Of a stretch of 64,000 bases of DNA, positions 51,981 to 61,458 are shown piece by piece (position 1 is the first letter of the stretch; every line of letters begins with the position of its first letter). The notes under the pieces are model-generated. The model worked only from the letters and a program-made list of their open reading frames with translations. It made no database searches and was not told where the DNA came from. Origin of the DNA: Streptomyces sp. CB02923 (GTDB lineage: Bacteria > Actinomycetota > Actinomycetes > Streptomycetales > Streptomycetaceae); contig NZ_LWKZ01000023.1 in NCBI RefSeq assembly GCF_001905005.1, positions 248,001-312,000 on the forward strand, read 5' to 3'. The position numbers were made by a program, and so were the translations under genes.

Positions 51981-53360
51981 TCATGCGACGGCCGTCGCCA
52001 GTCCGGCCTCCGCCTCCCGCGTCGTCTTGGTCCAGCCCGTCTGCCCGCGCAGCATCCGGAACAACGCACTCCAGGCACACAGGAACGACAGGTAGTTCAT
52101 GACGACGAAGGAGTGGCCGAGCAGCAGGGCTCGGGCCACCCCCACCGACCGGTCCCGGCGCAGATACGTCCAGGACGTGACGAGGGCGGGCGCGAAGGTG
52201 AGCAGGTACCAGGCGAGCAGATTGACCGGCCATCTCAGCCGGGTCCCGTCGACCGCGGCGGCCGGACGGCCGCGCAGCACCAGGACGTTGGGGCTGCGCA
52301 GGAACCAGATCAGGCAGTACTGGAACAGCAGCGACCAGGGCAGGTCCAGCACCCACGGCACCAGCAGGTACGAGAACATCTCCAGCGCGGCCAGGTGTCC
52401 CAGCCGCGGCGCCCGCCAGATCTCGCCCATCCGCCGGCCGGCCGTCATGTGGCCCTGGTACCAGCGGGTGCGCTGCCGGATCAGCCGCCGCAGCTCGCTG
52501 ACGCCCTGCTGGTCGACGGAGGCGTGGGCGGTGGTGCGCAGCCGCCAGCCGCGTACGGCCAGGCTGATCGCCAGGTCCAGGTCCTCCGTCAGCGACCGTG
52601 ACCACGGCCGCGCGCCCAGCCCGTCCAGCGCGGAGAGCCGGGTGAACTGGCCGTTGCCGCCGAGGCTGACGGTGGAGGTGACGTTGCGGCCGAACTGGGT
52701 GACGGCGGCCATCGCCCAGAACTGGTAGTCCTGGAACCAGGTCAGGAAGTTGCCGCGGCGGTTGCGGATGCGGACGCCGAGCTGGACGCCGCCGGTCCTG
52801 GGGTCGTCGAACAGCGGCAGCACCCGGGCCAGCGCCCGGGTGGAGAGCCGGCCGTCCGCGTCCATGACGCACACGACCACCTCGGCCGGGTCCTGGCCGC
52901 GCGCCGCGACCCGTTCCCGTACCCGCACGATGCCGTGGTTGAGGGCCTCGCCCTTGCCCTGGCGGGCGTCCGGCAGCTCCCGGCGGAGCACCGTCACCTC
53001 GCCCTCGCGCCCGTCGGCGCGTGCCGCCTCGCCCGCCTGCTCGGCGGTCCGGCCCGTACCGTCGTCGGACCCGTCGTCGATCACCACGACCGTGGTGCGC
53101 GGGCCGAGCAGCCCGTCGACCGTCGTGCCGATCACCGACTCCTCGTTGAGGCACGGGATCAGGGCGTACAGGTGGCGGTGGTCGCGGCGGCCGCGGTGGG
53201 GGCTGCCGTACGCCGTGTCGCCCTGGACCCGTAACCGGGCTTTCTGGCGGCGCAGTTCGAACAGGCCGGCGCCCATGGCGACGGCGAGATAGCCCGCCGA
53301 CATGGCGATGACCGTGTGGCCGACCGCGTCGGCGGCCTTGATGAGCCGGTGCTTCAGCAT
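51981..53360 (-). CDS. Membrane glycosyltransferase, family 2
   Basis: 459 residues from ATG 53360 with CCAGGAGACC upstream. After one N-terminal hydrophobic segment comes the GT-A domain: YALIPCLNEESVIGTTVDGLL, VVVIDDGSDDGTGR, GKGEALNHGI, the metal-binding VCVMDADGRLS, a TEDLDLAISLAVRGWRLRT motif and the processive-type RQRTRWYQGHM (Q-x2-RW). Four or more C-terminal membrane helices follow. This resembles cellulose/chitin/poly-GlcNAc synthase-like enzymes that make and export a polysaccharide. The start overlaps the small protein at 53354 by seven bases, so the two are coupled. Confidence 0.92.
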   Translation of the reverse strand: MLKHRLIKAADAVGHTVIAMSAGYLAVAMGAGLFELRRQKARLRVQGDTAYGSPHRGRRDHRHLYALIPCLNEESVIGTTVDGLLGPRTTVVVIDDGSDDGTGRTAEQAGEAARADGREGEVTVLRRELPDARQGKGEALNHGIVRVRERVAARGQDPAEVVVCVMDADGRLSTRALARVLPLFDDPRTGGVQLGVRIRNRRGNFLTWFQDYQFWAMAAVTQFGRNVTSTVSLGGNGQFTRLSALDGLGARPWSRSLTEDLDLAISLAVRGWRLRTTAHASVDQQGVSELRRLIRQRTRWYQGHMTAGRRMGEIWRAPRLGHLAALEMFSYLLVPWVLDLPWSLLFQYCLIWFLRSPNVLVLRGRPAAAVDGTRLRWPVNLLAWYLLTFAPALVTSWTYLRRDRSVGVARALLLGHSFVVMNYLSFLCAWSALFRMLRGQTGWTKTTREAEAGLATAVA

Positions 53361-53659
53361 GGGTCTCCTGGTTTCCGGCGGGCGGACGGCACGGCTGCCG
53401 GGGCGGTGGCCGGGCGTGGGCGGCGGGGCGGGAAGGGGCGGATCGCGGGAGCCGCCGCTGGTACGGGTAAGCCGGGCCGTACCGGCGCCCGTACCGGGAG
53501 CGCCCGCCGCCTCCGGTCCAGCCGCCGCTGGATCTCCCGGCCCAGCACGAACCCGGCGGGCACCACCGCCGCACCGATCGCCGCCGCCAGCGCGCCGCCG
53601 CGCCCGGCGCGTACCGCCGCCACACCGCCGGCCGTCGGCCAGATGAATCCGGTGTACAT
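53354..53659 (-). CDS. Small membrane protein coupled to glycosyltransferase, 101 aa
   Basis: Starts at ATG 53659 behind GGAGGTG and ends CCGGAAACCAGG-side, overlapping the glycosyltransferase start by seven bases. MYTGFIWPTAGGVAAVRAGR precedes one membrane helix (GGALAAAIGAAVVPAGFVLG), followed by EIQRRLDRRRRALPV and a Pro/Arg-rich cytosolic tail. Tight overlap suggests it is a partner of the synthase, perhaps like the small accessory proteins of other exopolysaccharide synthases. No family is recognised. Confidence 0.65.
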   Translation of the reverse strand: MYTGFIWPTAGGVAAVRAGRGGALAAAIGAAVVPAGFVLGREIQRRLDRRRRALPVRAPVRPGLPVPAAAPAIRPFPPRRPRPATAPAAVPSARRKPGDPC

Positions 53660-54222
53660 GGCGCGGTGGCACCTCCGGGCGGAAAGAAGAGTTCCGGTCG
53701 CGGCGCGACGCGGCGGCAGGGGAAACGCAGGCGGGCTCCGACCACTGTCACCCAGAATGGGATCGCTGGCCAGACCGCGACGCGCCGTGGAAATGGCCGC
53801 AGCCGGTGATTTCACGCCGTCCGGCGCGGGACCGGCCGGGTGCACGGCGCGAGACCACCAGGAGTCCTGTACCGCCGTCGGCGGTGCTCGTGGCCGGATC
53901 GAGCCACCCGGCCGTACCGGGCCCGTTGCCCCTCCGGGGACGGCGGAGTTAGCTTCGTCGGCAGGCCGGTGGATTTCCGTCCACGCTGCCGGAGAGCGCC
54001 ATGGGGAGAATTCTGCGCGGGGGCTCCGTGCGAGAAGGCCGGTAGCCGTTTCACCATTCGGCAGTTCACCCCGCGGTGCCATTCCGCCATTCCGCCCGGC
54101 CGGTATTGCCCGCCGTCGTCCCGTCCGTGCCAGAGGAAATGGGAGGGGTTTTCTTTCCCCTTGTCCGGGACGGCTTCGCGCGGGACGTTCGTCATCGACC
54201 CTCCGACCCAGGAGCCGCTGCA
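53660..54222. other. Divergent intergenic region
   Basis: 563 bases between the glycosyltransferase operon (reverse) and the NHL-repeat gene (forward). Reading frames cross it on both strands but are low-complexity and lack ribosome sites. No clear repeat, hairpin or promoter pair was found. Confidence 0.5.
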
Positions 54223-56532
54223 GTGACGGCACAGACGCAGGAGTTCAGCGCACGCACGCAGTCCGCCATCCCGGACGGCTACATCGTCACGGTGGCCGGC
54301 GACGGCCACGCCGGGTACCAGTCGGACGGCGGTCCCGCGGTCTCGACCTGGCTCTACGATCCCCGGTCGGTGGCCGTGGACAAGGGCGGGAACCTCTACA
54401 TCGCCGACACGTACAACCACCGCATCCGCAAGGTCGACACCAACGGCATCATCACCACCGTCGCGGGCAACGGCCAGGCCGGTTACGTCTCCGACGGCGG
54501 CCCGGCCACCGCCACCAAGCTCTACAACCCCTCGGGCGTGGCGGTCGACGGCGCGGGCAACGTCTACCTCGCCGACTCCTCCAACCACCGCGTCCGCAAG
54601 GTGGACACCCGCGGCATCATCACCACGATCGCGGGCAACGGCAACGCGGGCTACGTCTCCGACGGCGGCCCCGCCACCGCCACACCCCTGAACGAGCCCT
54701 GGGGGCTGGAGGTCGACCGCGAGGGGAACGTCTACATCGCGGACACCAACAACCACCGCGTCCGCAAGATCGACCGGCAGGGTCTGATCACCACGATCGC
54801 GGGCAACGGCGAGGCCGGTTACATCTCCGACGGCGGTCCCGCCACCGCGACGCGGCTCTACTTCCCGCGTGGCGTGGCCGTGGACGGATCCGGCGTCGTC
54901 TTCATCGCGGACGACTACAACCACCGGGTCCGCAAGGTCGACCGGAGCCAGAACATCACCACCGTCGCGGGCGACGGCAACTCCGACTACACCGGAGACG
55001 GCGGACCCGCCGTCTCCGCCCGGCTCCGCCAGGTCCGGGACGTGACCGTGGACAGCGCCGGCAACCTCTACATCGTCGACGACGACAACGAGCGTATCCG
55101 CAAGGTCGACACCCGCGGCATCATCACCACCGTCGCGGGCAACGGCAGCCCCGGTTACGTCTCCGACGGCGGCCCCGCCGTCGCCACCAAGCTGTACCAG
55201 CCCTGGGGCGTGGCGGTGGACGACCAGGGCAACCTGTACATCGCCGACGAGTACAACCACCGGGTGCGCAAGGTCGCGGGCGTGGCGAGCGTCGTCCCGC
55301 CGGTGCCGCCGGGCGCGGACCTCTACTGCGAGGTCGTCGCCCCGGCCACCGTCCAGCGCCGCATCCCGTTCCACCTCGGCGGCCGGATCAGGAACCGCGG
55401 CCCGGCGACGGCCGACGGCCAGGACGTCACCGTCGTCCTGACCCTGCCCGACGCGTTCGAGGGCGGACCGGAGTTCAGCGGGCAGCGTGGCTCCCGTACG
55501 TTCACGGGCCAGAAACTGGCGCCGCAGCAGGGCTCGTTCGACGGGGTGTTCCAGGTCACCGCGCGTCCCACGGCGGCGGCCGCGACGTACGAGGCCACCC
55601 TGGAGATCCAGTACGGCGGCGAGCTGAACCTGAAGGACAACGTCCAGACGCTGCTGATCACCGTCACGGACAGCTCCGCCGGGGACGAGACGCGGCTCAC
55701 CGTCGTCCAGGAAGGCGTGCCCCAGGCGGCGCCGGGCGGGCGTACCCGCCTCAACCTGCGGCTGACAGCGCCCGGCGGCACCTCGGTCAACCCGGGTGTC
55801 GTGCGCCAGCGGTTCCACGCGCCCACCGGCTTCGTCTTCAGCGGCCAGCCGGTGTACGGCTACTACGACACCCCGTCCGGCGTGGTGACCGGGGACCTCC
55901 CGTACCAGGTGGCGGACGGCGGCCGGACCCTGATCGTGGAGTCCGACCCGCACCTCAACACCACCCTCAGCGACAGCGGTTCGCTGGTCTACTCGCTCCC
56001 GTTGCAGACCGAGTCCGGAGCCCGGCCGGGCCTGTACACGGACGGGGTCGCCGTCATCGGCAAGCACACGCCCGTCCAGCTCTCCGGACGGGTCACGGAA
56101 GCGGCCGGCGGCGGCGACGAGCGGCGGCTCACCGTCCGCCAGGAGTCCGTGCCGCGGCTCGCGCCCGGCGGGACCGGCACCTTCAACGTGGAGATCTCCG
56201 CACCGGACGGCCGGCCGGTCGACCCGGGCACGGTCGACCAGCAGTTCATCGCGCCGACCGGCTTCGCCTTCACCGGCGCCGCCACGTACGGCTACTACTA
56301 CAACAAGCCGCCGGTCACCGGGAACCTGGACAGCCGGCTGGAGGGCGACGGCAAGATCCTGTCGGTGCGGAGCAACCCGCACGTCAACACCACGGGCCAG
56401 GACCGCACCGCGGTGGTCTACACCATCGGTATCCGGGCCCTGCCCGGCACGCCGTCCGGGACCGAGTCCGGCGACGGCCAGTACGTGCTGGGCCGGCACG
56501 AGCCGGTACCGCTGAGCGCGCGCGTACAGTGA
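54223..56532 (+). CDS. Six-bladed NHL-repeat protein with two C-terminal beta domains
   Basis: 769 residues from GTG 54223 behind AGGAG. Residues about 20-355 are six near-identical ~56-residue NHL repeats (pattern TVAGNGxAGYxSDGGPA, VAVDxxGNxYIADxxNHRxRKVD). That is enough for a closed six-bladed propeller, a binding platform. A DUF11/CARDB-like segment follows (DLYCEVVAPATVQRRIPFHLG, RIRNRGPATADGQDVTVVLTL). Two homologous ~135-residue domains end it (LTVVQEGVPQAAPGG, LTVRQESVPRLAPGG, each with FHAPTGFVF or FIAPTGFAF and a YGYY motif). No signal peptide is seen, unusual for a protein with adhesion-like modules. Function unknown. Confidence 0.85.
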   Translation: MTAQTQEFSARTQSAIPDGYIVTVAGDGHAGYQSDGGPAVSTWLYDPRSVAVDKGGNLYIADTYNHRIRKVDTNGIITTVAGNGQAGYVSDGGPATATKLYNPSGVAVDGAGNVYLADSSNHRVRKVDTRGIITTIAGNGNAGYVSDGGPATATPLNEPWGLEVDREGNVYIADTNNHRVRKIDRQGLITTIAGNGEAGYISDGGPATATRLYFPRGVAVDGSGVVFIADDYNHRVRKVDRSQNITTVAGDGNSDYTGDGGPAVSARLRQVRDVTVDSAGNLYIVDDDNERIRKVDTRGIITTVAGNGSPGYVSDGGPAVATKLYQPWGVAVDDQGNLYIADEYNHRVRKVAGVASVVPPVPPGADLYCEVVAPATVQRRIPFHLGGRIRNRGPATADGQDVTVVLTLPDAFEGGPEFSGQRGSRTFTGQKLAPQQGSFDGVFQVTARPTAAAATYEATLEIQYGGELNLKDNVQTLLITVTDSSAGDETRLTVVQEGVPQAAPGGRTRLNLRLTAPGGTSVNPGVVRQRFHAPTGFVFSGQPVYGYYDTPSGVVTGDLPYQVADGGRTLIVESDPHLNTTLSDSGSLVYSLPLQTESGARPGLYTDGVAVIGKHTPVQLSGRVTEAAGGGDERRLTVRQESVPRLAPGGTGTFNVEISAPDGRPVDPGTVDQQFIAPTGFAFTGAATYGYYYNKPPVTGNLDSRLEGDGKILSVRSNPHVNTTGQDRTAVVYTIGIRALPGTPSGTESGDGQYVLGRHEPVPLSARVQ

Positions 56533-56550
56533 CGCGCCCGGCGTGACCCG

Positions 56551-56591
56551 GTGTCCGGGCGGGCGGCCCCTCCGGCGGCCCGCCCGGACAC
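56551..56591. terminator. 14-bp stem hairpin after NHL gene
   Basis: GTGTCCGGGCGGGC (56551-56564) pairs exactly with GCCCGCCCGGACAC (56578-56591), 18 bases past the stop. Confidence 0.9.
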
Positions 56592-56753
56592 GCCTCCGGC
56601 ACGAGGCCGCGGAGACCGGCGGCCCGCGCCGCCCGCCCGTATCCGTACCCCCTCCCTCCGCTTCGCCGCGCGCACCTTAAGATCGGGCGGTTCGGAAACA
56701 CCGCGCGCAGGCGCTGGGCGACCGGCGCGCAACGGGGAAACGGGGAAGCAGCA

Positions 56754-57368
56754 GTGCAGCGCAAGAAGTGGATACGTACAGCGGCGACGGTGGCCCTCGC
56801 GGTCACGGCGGCCAGCGCCTGCGGGTCGTCACAGGACCCGCTGCTCACCAAGGGCACACCGGTCCCGAGCCCGACGGCATCGCCGTCCGAGAAGGTATCG
56901 CCCCAGCACCCCGCGCCCGGCAAGAAGGCGCCGGTGCTGGAGCAGATCAAGTACGACCTGGAGAGCCGGGTGCTCTATATGGGCGGCGCGGTCCCCAAGC
57001 CGACCAGCAGCTCCTGCGACACCGCGGAGGTCGGGGAGAACGCGCAGACGTTCACCTGCACCGTGAAGTACATGGGCGTCGACGTGCCGTTCCGCGTCGA
57101 GACCAAGGGCGGCTTCATTCTGATGCAGTACACGGCCACGCCGACCAAGGGCGGCGTGCTGACCGCCGAAGGAATGCGGGCACGGGCGTGGAAGCAGTAC
57201 GGGATGTACGGGGGCTCGGCGGCCAGGTCGCTGCGCTGCGACAAGGCCCCCGCGGTGCAGCTGGTGCCGATCGACAGGCCCAGCGGCTACCGGTGCTACG
57301 TGGGCGAGGGCGGACTCAAGGGTTCCTACGACGCGATCGTCACGGCCAACGGGATGCGGCTGACGTGA
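56754..57368 (+). CDS. Lipoprotein, unknown function
   Basis: 204 residues from GTG 56754. The lipoprotein signal is MQRKKWIRTAATVALAVTAASAC, the lipidated Cys following TAASA. A Pro/Ser/Thr linker leads to a domain (APVLEQIKYDLESRVLYMGG, SSSCDTAEVGENAQTFTCTVKYMGVDVPFRVETKGG, LTAEGMRARAWKQYG, LRCDKAPAVQLV, YRCYVGEGGLKGSYDAIVTANG). Four cysteines probably form two disulfides. The layout resembles the small DUF4333-like lipoproteins of actinomycetes. It is bounded by hairpins, so transcribed alone. Confidence 0.85.
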   Translation: MQRKKWIRTAATVALAVTAASACGSSQDPLLTKGTPVPSPTASPSEKVSPQHPAPGKKAPVLEQIKYDLESRVLYMGGAVPKPTSSSCDTAEVGENAQTFTCTVKYMGVDVPFRVETKGGFILMQYTATPTKGGVLTAEGMRARAWKQYGMYGGSAARSLRCDKAPAVQLVPIDRPSGYRCYVGEGGLKGSYDAIVTANGMRLT

Positions 57369-57371
57369 CCC

Positions 57372-57436
57372 GGTGCCCGGACCCGGGGGCTCCCGGGAAC
57401 CGCGGGCCCGGGGGCCCGCGGAGGGCGCCGGGCACC
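57372..57436. terminator. Nested hairpin after lipoprotein gene
   Basis: Outer arms GGTGCCCGG (57372-57380) and CCGGGCACC (57428-57436) enclose an inner stem CCGCGGGCCC (57400-57409) with GGGCCCGCGG (57412-57421). It starts just after the stop. Confidence 0.8.
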
Positions 57437-57568
57437 CTACCCCCGTAAGAGTGCCCGTCCACCCACCGGCCGCACCCCGGTGCGATCGTGCGCCGCTCCT
57501 GCCCCCGTCCCGTACGGGACGCGGGCACCGTGGGACGGCGCGTGTACGGCCCACTTCACCGCACGGTC

Positions 57569-57657
57569 CATTGATTGGCAGCCCGTTTCCGTGCACGTAA
57601 TCAATGCCGCGCGCGGCCGGAACCGCCCTTGTGGCGCCACACCGGGCTTTGTACCGT
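57569..57657 (+). promoter_or_regulatory. Promoter and operator-like repeats of the NTPase-WD40 gene
   Basis: CATTGATT (57569-57576) and AATCAATG (57599-57606) are exact AT-rich inverted repeats. Downstream, TTGTGG (57629-57634) and TACCGT (57652-57657) are 17 bases apart, a plausible promoter. The -35 lies in a perfect 12-base palindrome TGTGGCGCCACA (57630-57641). The start codon is 34 bases past the -10. Confidence 0.55.
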
Positions 57658-57690
57658 GACAGGTTGTCCGGTCAGCTCGGCGGAGGCCGC

Positions 57691-60600
57691 ATGGGGCGTC
57701 GCGAAAAGCCCGTGGATCCCGGCGCGGGACCGGTACAGCGGTTCGCGTTCGAACTGCGCAAGCTGCGCCTGGAGGCGGGCAGCCCGACCTACCGGGCCAT
57801 GGCGGAACGCGTGTCCTACTCGGCCGCCGTGCTGTCCCAGGCAGCGGCGGGGGAGAAACTGCCGTCCCTGCCGGTGACCCTGGCATACGTGGCCGCGTGC
57901 GGCGGGGACGCCGAGCGGTGGCAGCGGCGCTGGCACGAGGCCGTACGGGAGGACGCGGCCCGAACCCTCGAAGCGGACGCGGACGGAGCCGTCCCGCCCT
58001 ACCGCGGCCTGGCCCGCTTCGAACCGGGCGATCACGCGCGCTACTTCGGCCGCCGACGGCTCACCGACGGCCTGGTGCGGCGGGCGCGCGAACACCGGGT
58101 CGTCGCGGTCCTCGGCCCGTCCGGCAGCGGCAAATCCTCCCTGCTGCGCGCGGGCCTCATCGCCCGCCTGCAACAGCCCGCCGCCGACCCGTCCCTGCGC
58201 CCGCCCGCCGCGATCCGCGTCCTGACCCCCGGCGCCCACCCGGAGCGCGACGCCGGACGGCTGTTCTCCCCGGCCCCCTCACCGGGGGACACCTGGCTGG
58301 TGGTGGACCAGTTCGAGGAGATCTTCACGCTCTGCGCCGACCCCGGGGAACGGAACGCGTTCATCGGCCGGATCCTGACGGCCCACGCCCCCGCGAACCG
58401 GCTGCGGGTGGTGCTGGGCGTACGCGCGGACTTCTACGGCCGGTGTCTGGCCCACCGGGAACTGGCCGGCGTGATCCAGGAGGCGAGTCTGCCCATCGGC
58501 CCGATGTCACCGCAGGAACTGCGGGAGGCGATCGTCAAGCCCGCGGCCGCCGAGGGACTGATCGTCGAACGGGCCCTGACCGCCCGCCTCGTCGAGGAGA
58601 TGGCCGAGGAGCCCGGCGGCCTGCCCCTGCTGTCGCACGTCCTGCTGGAGACCTGGCGCCGCCGCCGCGGCCGCACCCTGACGCTCCAGGCGTACGAATC
58701 GGCGGGCGGCGTCCACGGCGCGGTCGCCCAGACCGCCGAAGACCTCTACGGCCGGCTCTCGCCGCGGCAGGCCGGGACGACCCGCCGGATGCTGCTGCGC
58801 CTGATCACTCCGAGCGAAGGGACCCCGGACACCCGCCGCCCCGCGGCCCGGGACGAGCTGGACGCCGGTGATCCGGCCGCGGCCCGGGTGGTCGAGCGGC
58901 TGGCCAGGGCCCGCCTGATCACGGTGGACCAGGACACCGTGGACCTGGCCCACGAAGCGCTGATCACGTCCTGGCCCCGGCTGCGCGGCTGGATCGAGGA
59001 GGACCGCGGACGCCTGATCGTGCACCGCCGGCTGACGGAGGCGGCCGGGCTGTGGGACGAACTCGACCGCGATCCGGGTGCGCTGTACCGGGGCACCCGC
59101 CTGGACGCCGCGGAGGAGGCGTTCGCTCCGGCCGGGCCGTCCGCCCCAAAACAGGTTCGTGTCCCGGAAGCGGCTCCCGCCCCGGCACCCGCCGTCGCTC
59201 CCGACGAACTCACCCCGAGGGAACGCGCCTTCCTCACCGCCAGCACCGCGGCGCGCGCCCGCGAGCGGCACGCGGCCGTCCGTACCACCCGGCGCCTGCG
59301 CCGGTTCGCCACCACCGTGTCCGCCCTCCTGGTCCTCGCCCTGGTGGCGGGGCTGCTCGCCTGGGACCAGTTCCGCACCAGTGAACGGCGGCGCGACGCG
59401 GCGCTCGCCGCCCAGCGGATCTCCCTGTCGCGGCAGCTCGCCGCCCAGTCGTCCGCGCTCCTGGAGGCCCGGCCGGATCTGGCCTCGCTCCTGGCGGTCC
59501 ACGCCTACCGGACGGCGCCCACCCCGGAAGCCGCCGCCGGGCTGTTCTCCGCCGTGGACGTTCCGCTGCGGCGCCGGCTGACCGCGCACCCCGGCGGGGT
59601 GCGGGCGGTCGCGTTCAGTCCCGACGGCAGGACCCTCGCCACCAGCGGCGGACGCGACCACTCCGTACGGCTGTGGGACGTGGCCACCGGCACGGCCCGC
59701 GCCACCCTCGCCACACCCGTCGGCGCCCTCGTCTCGCTGGCCTTCGCCGCCGACGGGCACACCCTGGCCGGCAGCACCGGCGAGGGCGGCTGGCGGCTGT
59801 GGGACGTGGCCACCGGCCGCACGCGCGCCACGTTCGCCGGGCACGGAGGCCCGGTGGCGGCCACGGCGTTCAGCCGGGACGGCCGCCTCCTCGCCACCGG
59901 TGGCACCGACGGCACCGTACGCCTGTGGAACGCGGCCACCGGCGCGCTCTTCGCGACGCTCCGCGGTCACACGAGGAAGGTCGTCTCGCTGTCCTTCGCC
60001 TCCGGCGGACGTTCGGTGGCCACCGGCAGCCTCGACGGGACCGTCCGCGTGTGGGACGTGGCCCCCGGCACCGCCACCGCCCGGCTCGTCCGGCCCGCGG
60101 GCAGCAGCAGGGCGGTGGCGTTGAGCCCCGACGGGCGCACGCTCGCCGTCTACGGCAGCAACGACGCCTCGATCCGGCTGTGGGACGTGGCCGACGGCAG
60201 GCCCCGTTCCACCTTCGCCGGGCCCGCCGGGTCCGTGATCGCGATGACGTTCGGCCCCTCCGGCCGTGTCCTGGGCGGTGGCAGCGACGACGGCACCGTA
60301 CGCCTGTGGGACGTGGCCACCGGAGCGAACCTCGGCACCCTGCCCGGACACGCCCGCCGGGTCAGCTCGGTGGCGTTCAGCCCGGACGGGCACACGATGG
60401 CCAGTGGCGGCGACGACGGCACGGTCCGGCTGTGGAACACCGCCCTCGGCGACACGCTCACCACGCTGACCGGCCACGACGGGCCGGTGGGCACGGTGGC
60501 GTTCGGTCGGGGCGGCCGCACGCTGGCCAGCGGCAGCGACGACGGAGCCGTACGCGTCTGGGACCTGGCCACGCGCGGGAGCCGGGTCCTCGGCGGGCGC

Positions 60601-61458
60601 CCCGACGGCGACCGGCGCGACCGGGTCCGCGCGGTGGCCTTCAGCCCCGACGGCCGCACCCTCGCCACCACCAGCAGACGCAGCGGTCTGCGGGTCTGGG
60701 ACGTGGCCACCGGCAGGCTCCGCGCCACCCTCGCGCGCCTGAAGGGCGAAGCGGTCGCCTTCGGTCCGGACGGCCGCACCGTGGCCGGGACCAGCACGTC
60801 CGGGGCGCTGTGGCTGTGGGACGCCGTCACCCGGCGGACCCGGACCCTGCCCGCCTCCCGCACCGGCCCGGCCACTTCGGTCGCCTTCAGCCGGGACGGC
60901 CGGACCCTGGCGAGCGGCAGTCTGCACGGCCCGGTACGGCTCTGGGACGTGGCCACCGGCCGGATCCGTACCGTCCTCGCCGGGCCCCGCGGCGACGCCG
61001 GGGCGGTCGCGTTCAGCCCGGACGGCCGCACTCTGGCCGGTGGCGGCGCCGACGGCTCCGTACGGCTGTGGGACGTGGCCACCGGCACGGTCCGGGCCAC
61101 CATCACCGGGCACACCATCGGCACGCTGGGTGCGGTGGCCTTCGCCCCCGACGGCCGGACCCTGGCCGCCAGCGGACGCGACACGGGCTCCGTACGGCTG
61201 TGGGACGTGGCCACCGGGCAGTCCCGTGCCACCTATGCCGGCCAGACCGGCCTCGTACGCTCGGTGACCTTCAGCCCGGACGGCCGCACCCTGGCCAGCG
61301 GCAGCACCGACGGAGTGGTCCGCGTGCGGGAGGTGGCCCTGCCCGGCCCCGCCGAAGCCGTCCAGAGGATCTGTCACGCCGTGAACCGCGAGCTCACTCC
61401 GGCAGAACACGTCAAGTACCTGCCGGGCGAGGCGCAGCACAAGGCGTGCCGCCGGTGA
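57691..61458 (+). CDS. HTH - nSTAND-like NTPase - transmembrane - 14 WD40 repeats
   Basis: 1255 residues from ATG 57691 behind CGGAGG. Residues about 18-80 are an XRE-like fold (FAFELRKLRLEAGSPTYRAM, VLSQAAAGEKLPSLPVTLAYVAACGG). The NTPase follows: RYFGRRRLTDGLVRRAREHR, Walker A VLGPSGSGKSSLLRAG at about 140-155, Walker B WLVVDQFEEIFTLC, and LPLLSHVLLETWRRRRGR. One membrane helix (FATTVSALLVLALVAGLLAW, about 539-561) separates it from 14 WD40 repeats (about 633-1225, VAFSPDGRTLASGS and VRLWDVATG cores), enough for two seven-bladed propellers. Such nSTAND1-WD40 proteins are thought to be ligand-sensing switches. A role in defence or development is not shown here. Confidence 0.9.
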   Translation: MGRREKPVDPGAGPVQRFAFELRKLRLEAGSPTYRAMAERVSYSAAVLSQAAAGEKLPSLPVTLAYVAACGGDAERWQRRWHEAVREDAARTLEADADGAVPPYRGLARFEPGDHARYFGRRRLTDGLVRRAREHRVVAVLGPSGSGKSSLLRAGLIARLQQPAADPSLRPPAAIRVLTPGAHPERDAGRLFSPAPSPGDTWLVVDQFEEIFTLCADPGERNAFIGRILTAHAPANRLRVVLGVRADFYGRCLAHRELAGVIQEASLPIGPMSPQELREAIVKPAAAEGLIVERALTARLVEEMAEEPGGLPLLSHVLLETWRRRRGRTLTLQAYESAGGVHGAVAQTAEDLYGRLSPRQAGTTRRMLLRLITPSEGTPDTRRPAARDELDAGDPAAARVVERLARARLITVDQDTVDLAHEALITSWPRLRGWIEEDRGRLIVHRRLTEAAGLWDELDRDPGALYRGTRLDAAEEAFAPAGPSAPKQVRVPEAAPAPAPAVAPDELTPRERAFLTASTAARARERHAAVRTTRRLRRFATTVSALLVLALVAGLLAWDQFRTSERRRDAALAAQRISLSRQLAAQSSALLEARPDLASLLAVHAYRTAPTPEAAAGLFSAVDVPLRRRLTAHPGGVRAVAFSPDGRTLATSGGRDHSVRLWDVATGTARATLATPVGALVSLAFAADGHTLAGSTGEGGWRLWDVATGRTRATFAGHGGPVAATAFSRDGRLLATGGTDGTVRLWNAATGALFATLRGHTRKVVSLSFASGGRSVATGSLDGTVRVWDVAPGTATARLVRPAGSSRAVALSPDGRTLAVYGSNDASIRLWDVADGRPRSTFAGPAGSVIAMTFGPSGRVLGGGSDDGTVRLWDVATGANLGTLPGHARRVSSVAFSPDGHTMASGGDDGTVRLWNTALGDTLTTLTGHDGPVGTVAFGRGGRTLASGSDDGAVRVWDLATRGSRVLGGRPDGDRRDRVRAVAFSPDGRTLATTSRRSGLRVWDVATGRLRATLARLKGEAVAFGPDGRTVAGTSTSGALWLWDAVTRRTRTLPASRTGPATSVAFSRDGRTLASGSLHGPVRLWDVATGRIRTVLAGPRGDAGAVAFSPDGRTLAGGGADGSVRLWDVATGTVRATITGHTIGTLGAVAFAPDGRTLAASGRDTGSVRLWDVATGQSRATYAGQTGLVRSVTFSPDGRTLASGSTDGVVRVREVALPGPAEAVQRICHAVNRELTPAEHVKYLPGEAQHKACRR

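Noticed and set aside
59600..61340. Regularly spaced repeated DNA that might suggest a CRISPR or satellite array
   Set aside because: The repeats are in-frame WD40 coding units with diverged sequence and no unique spacers.
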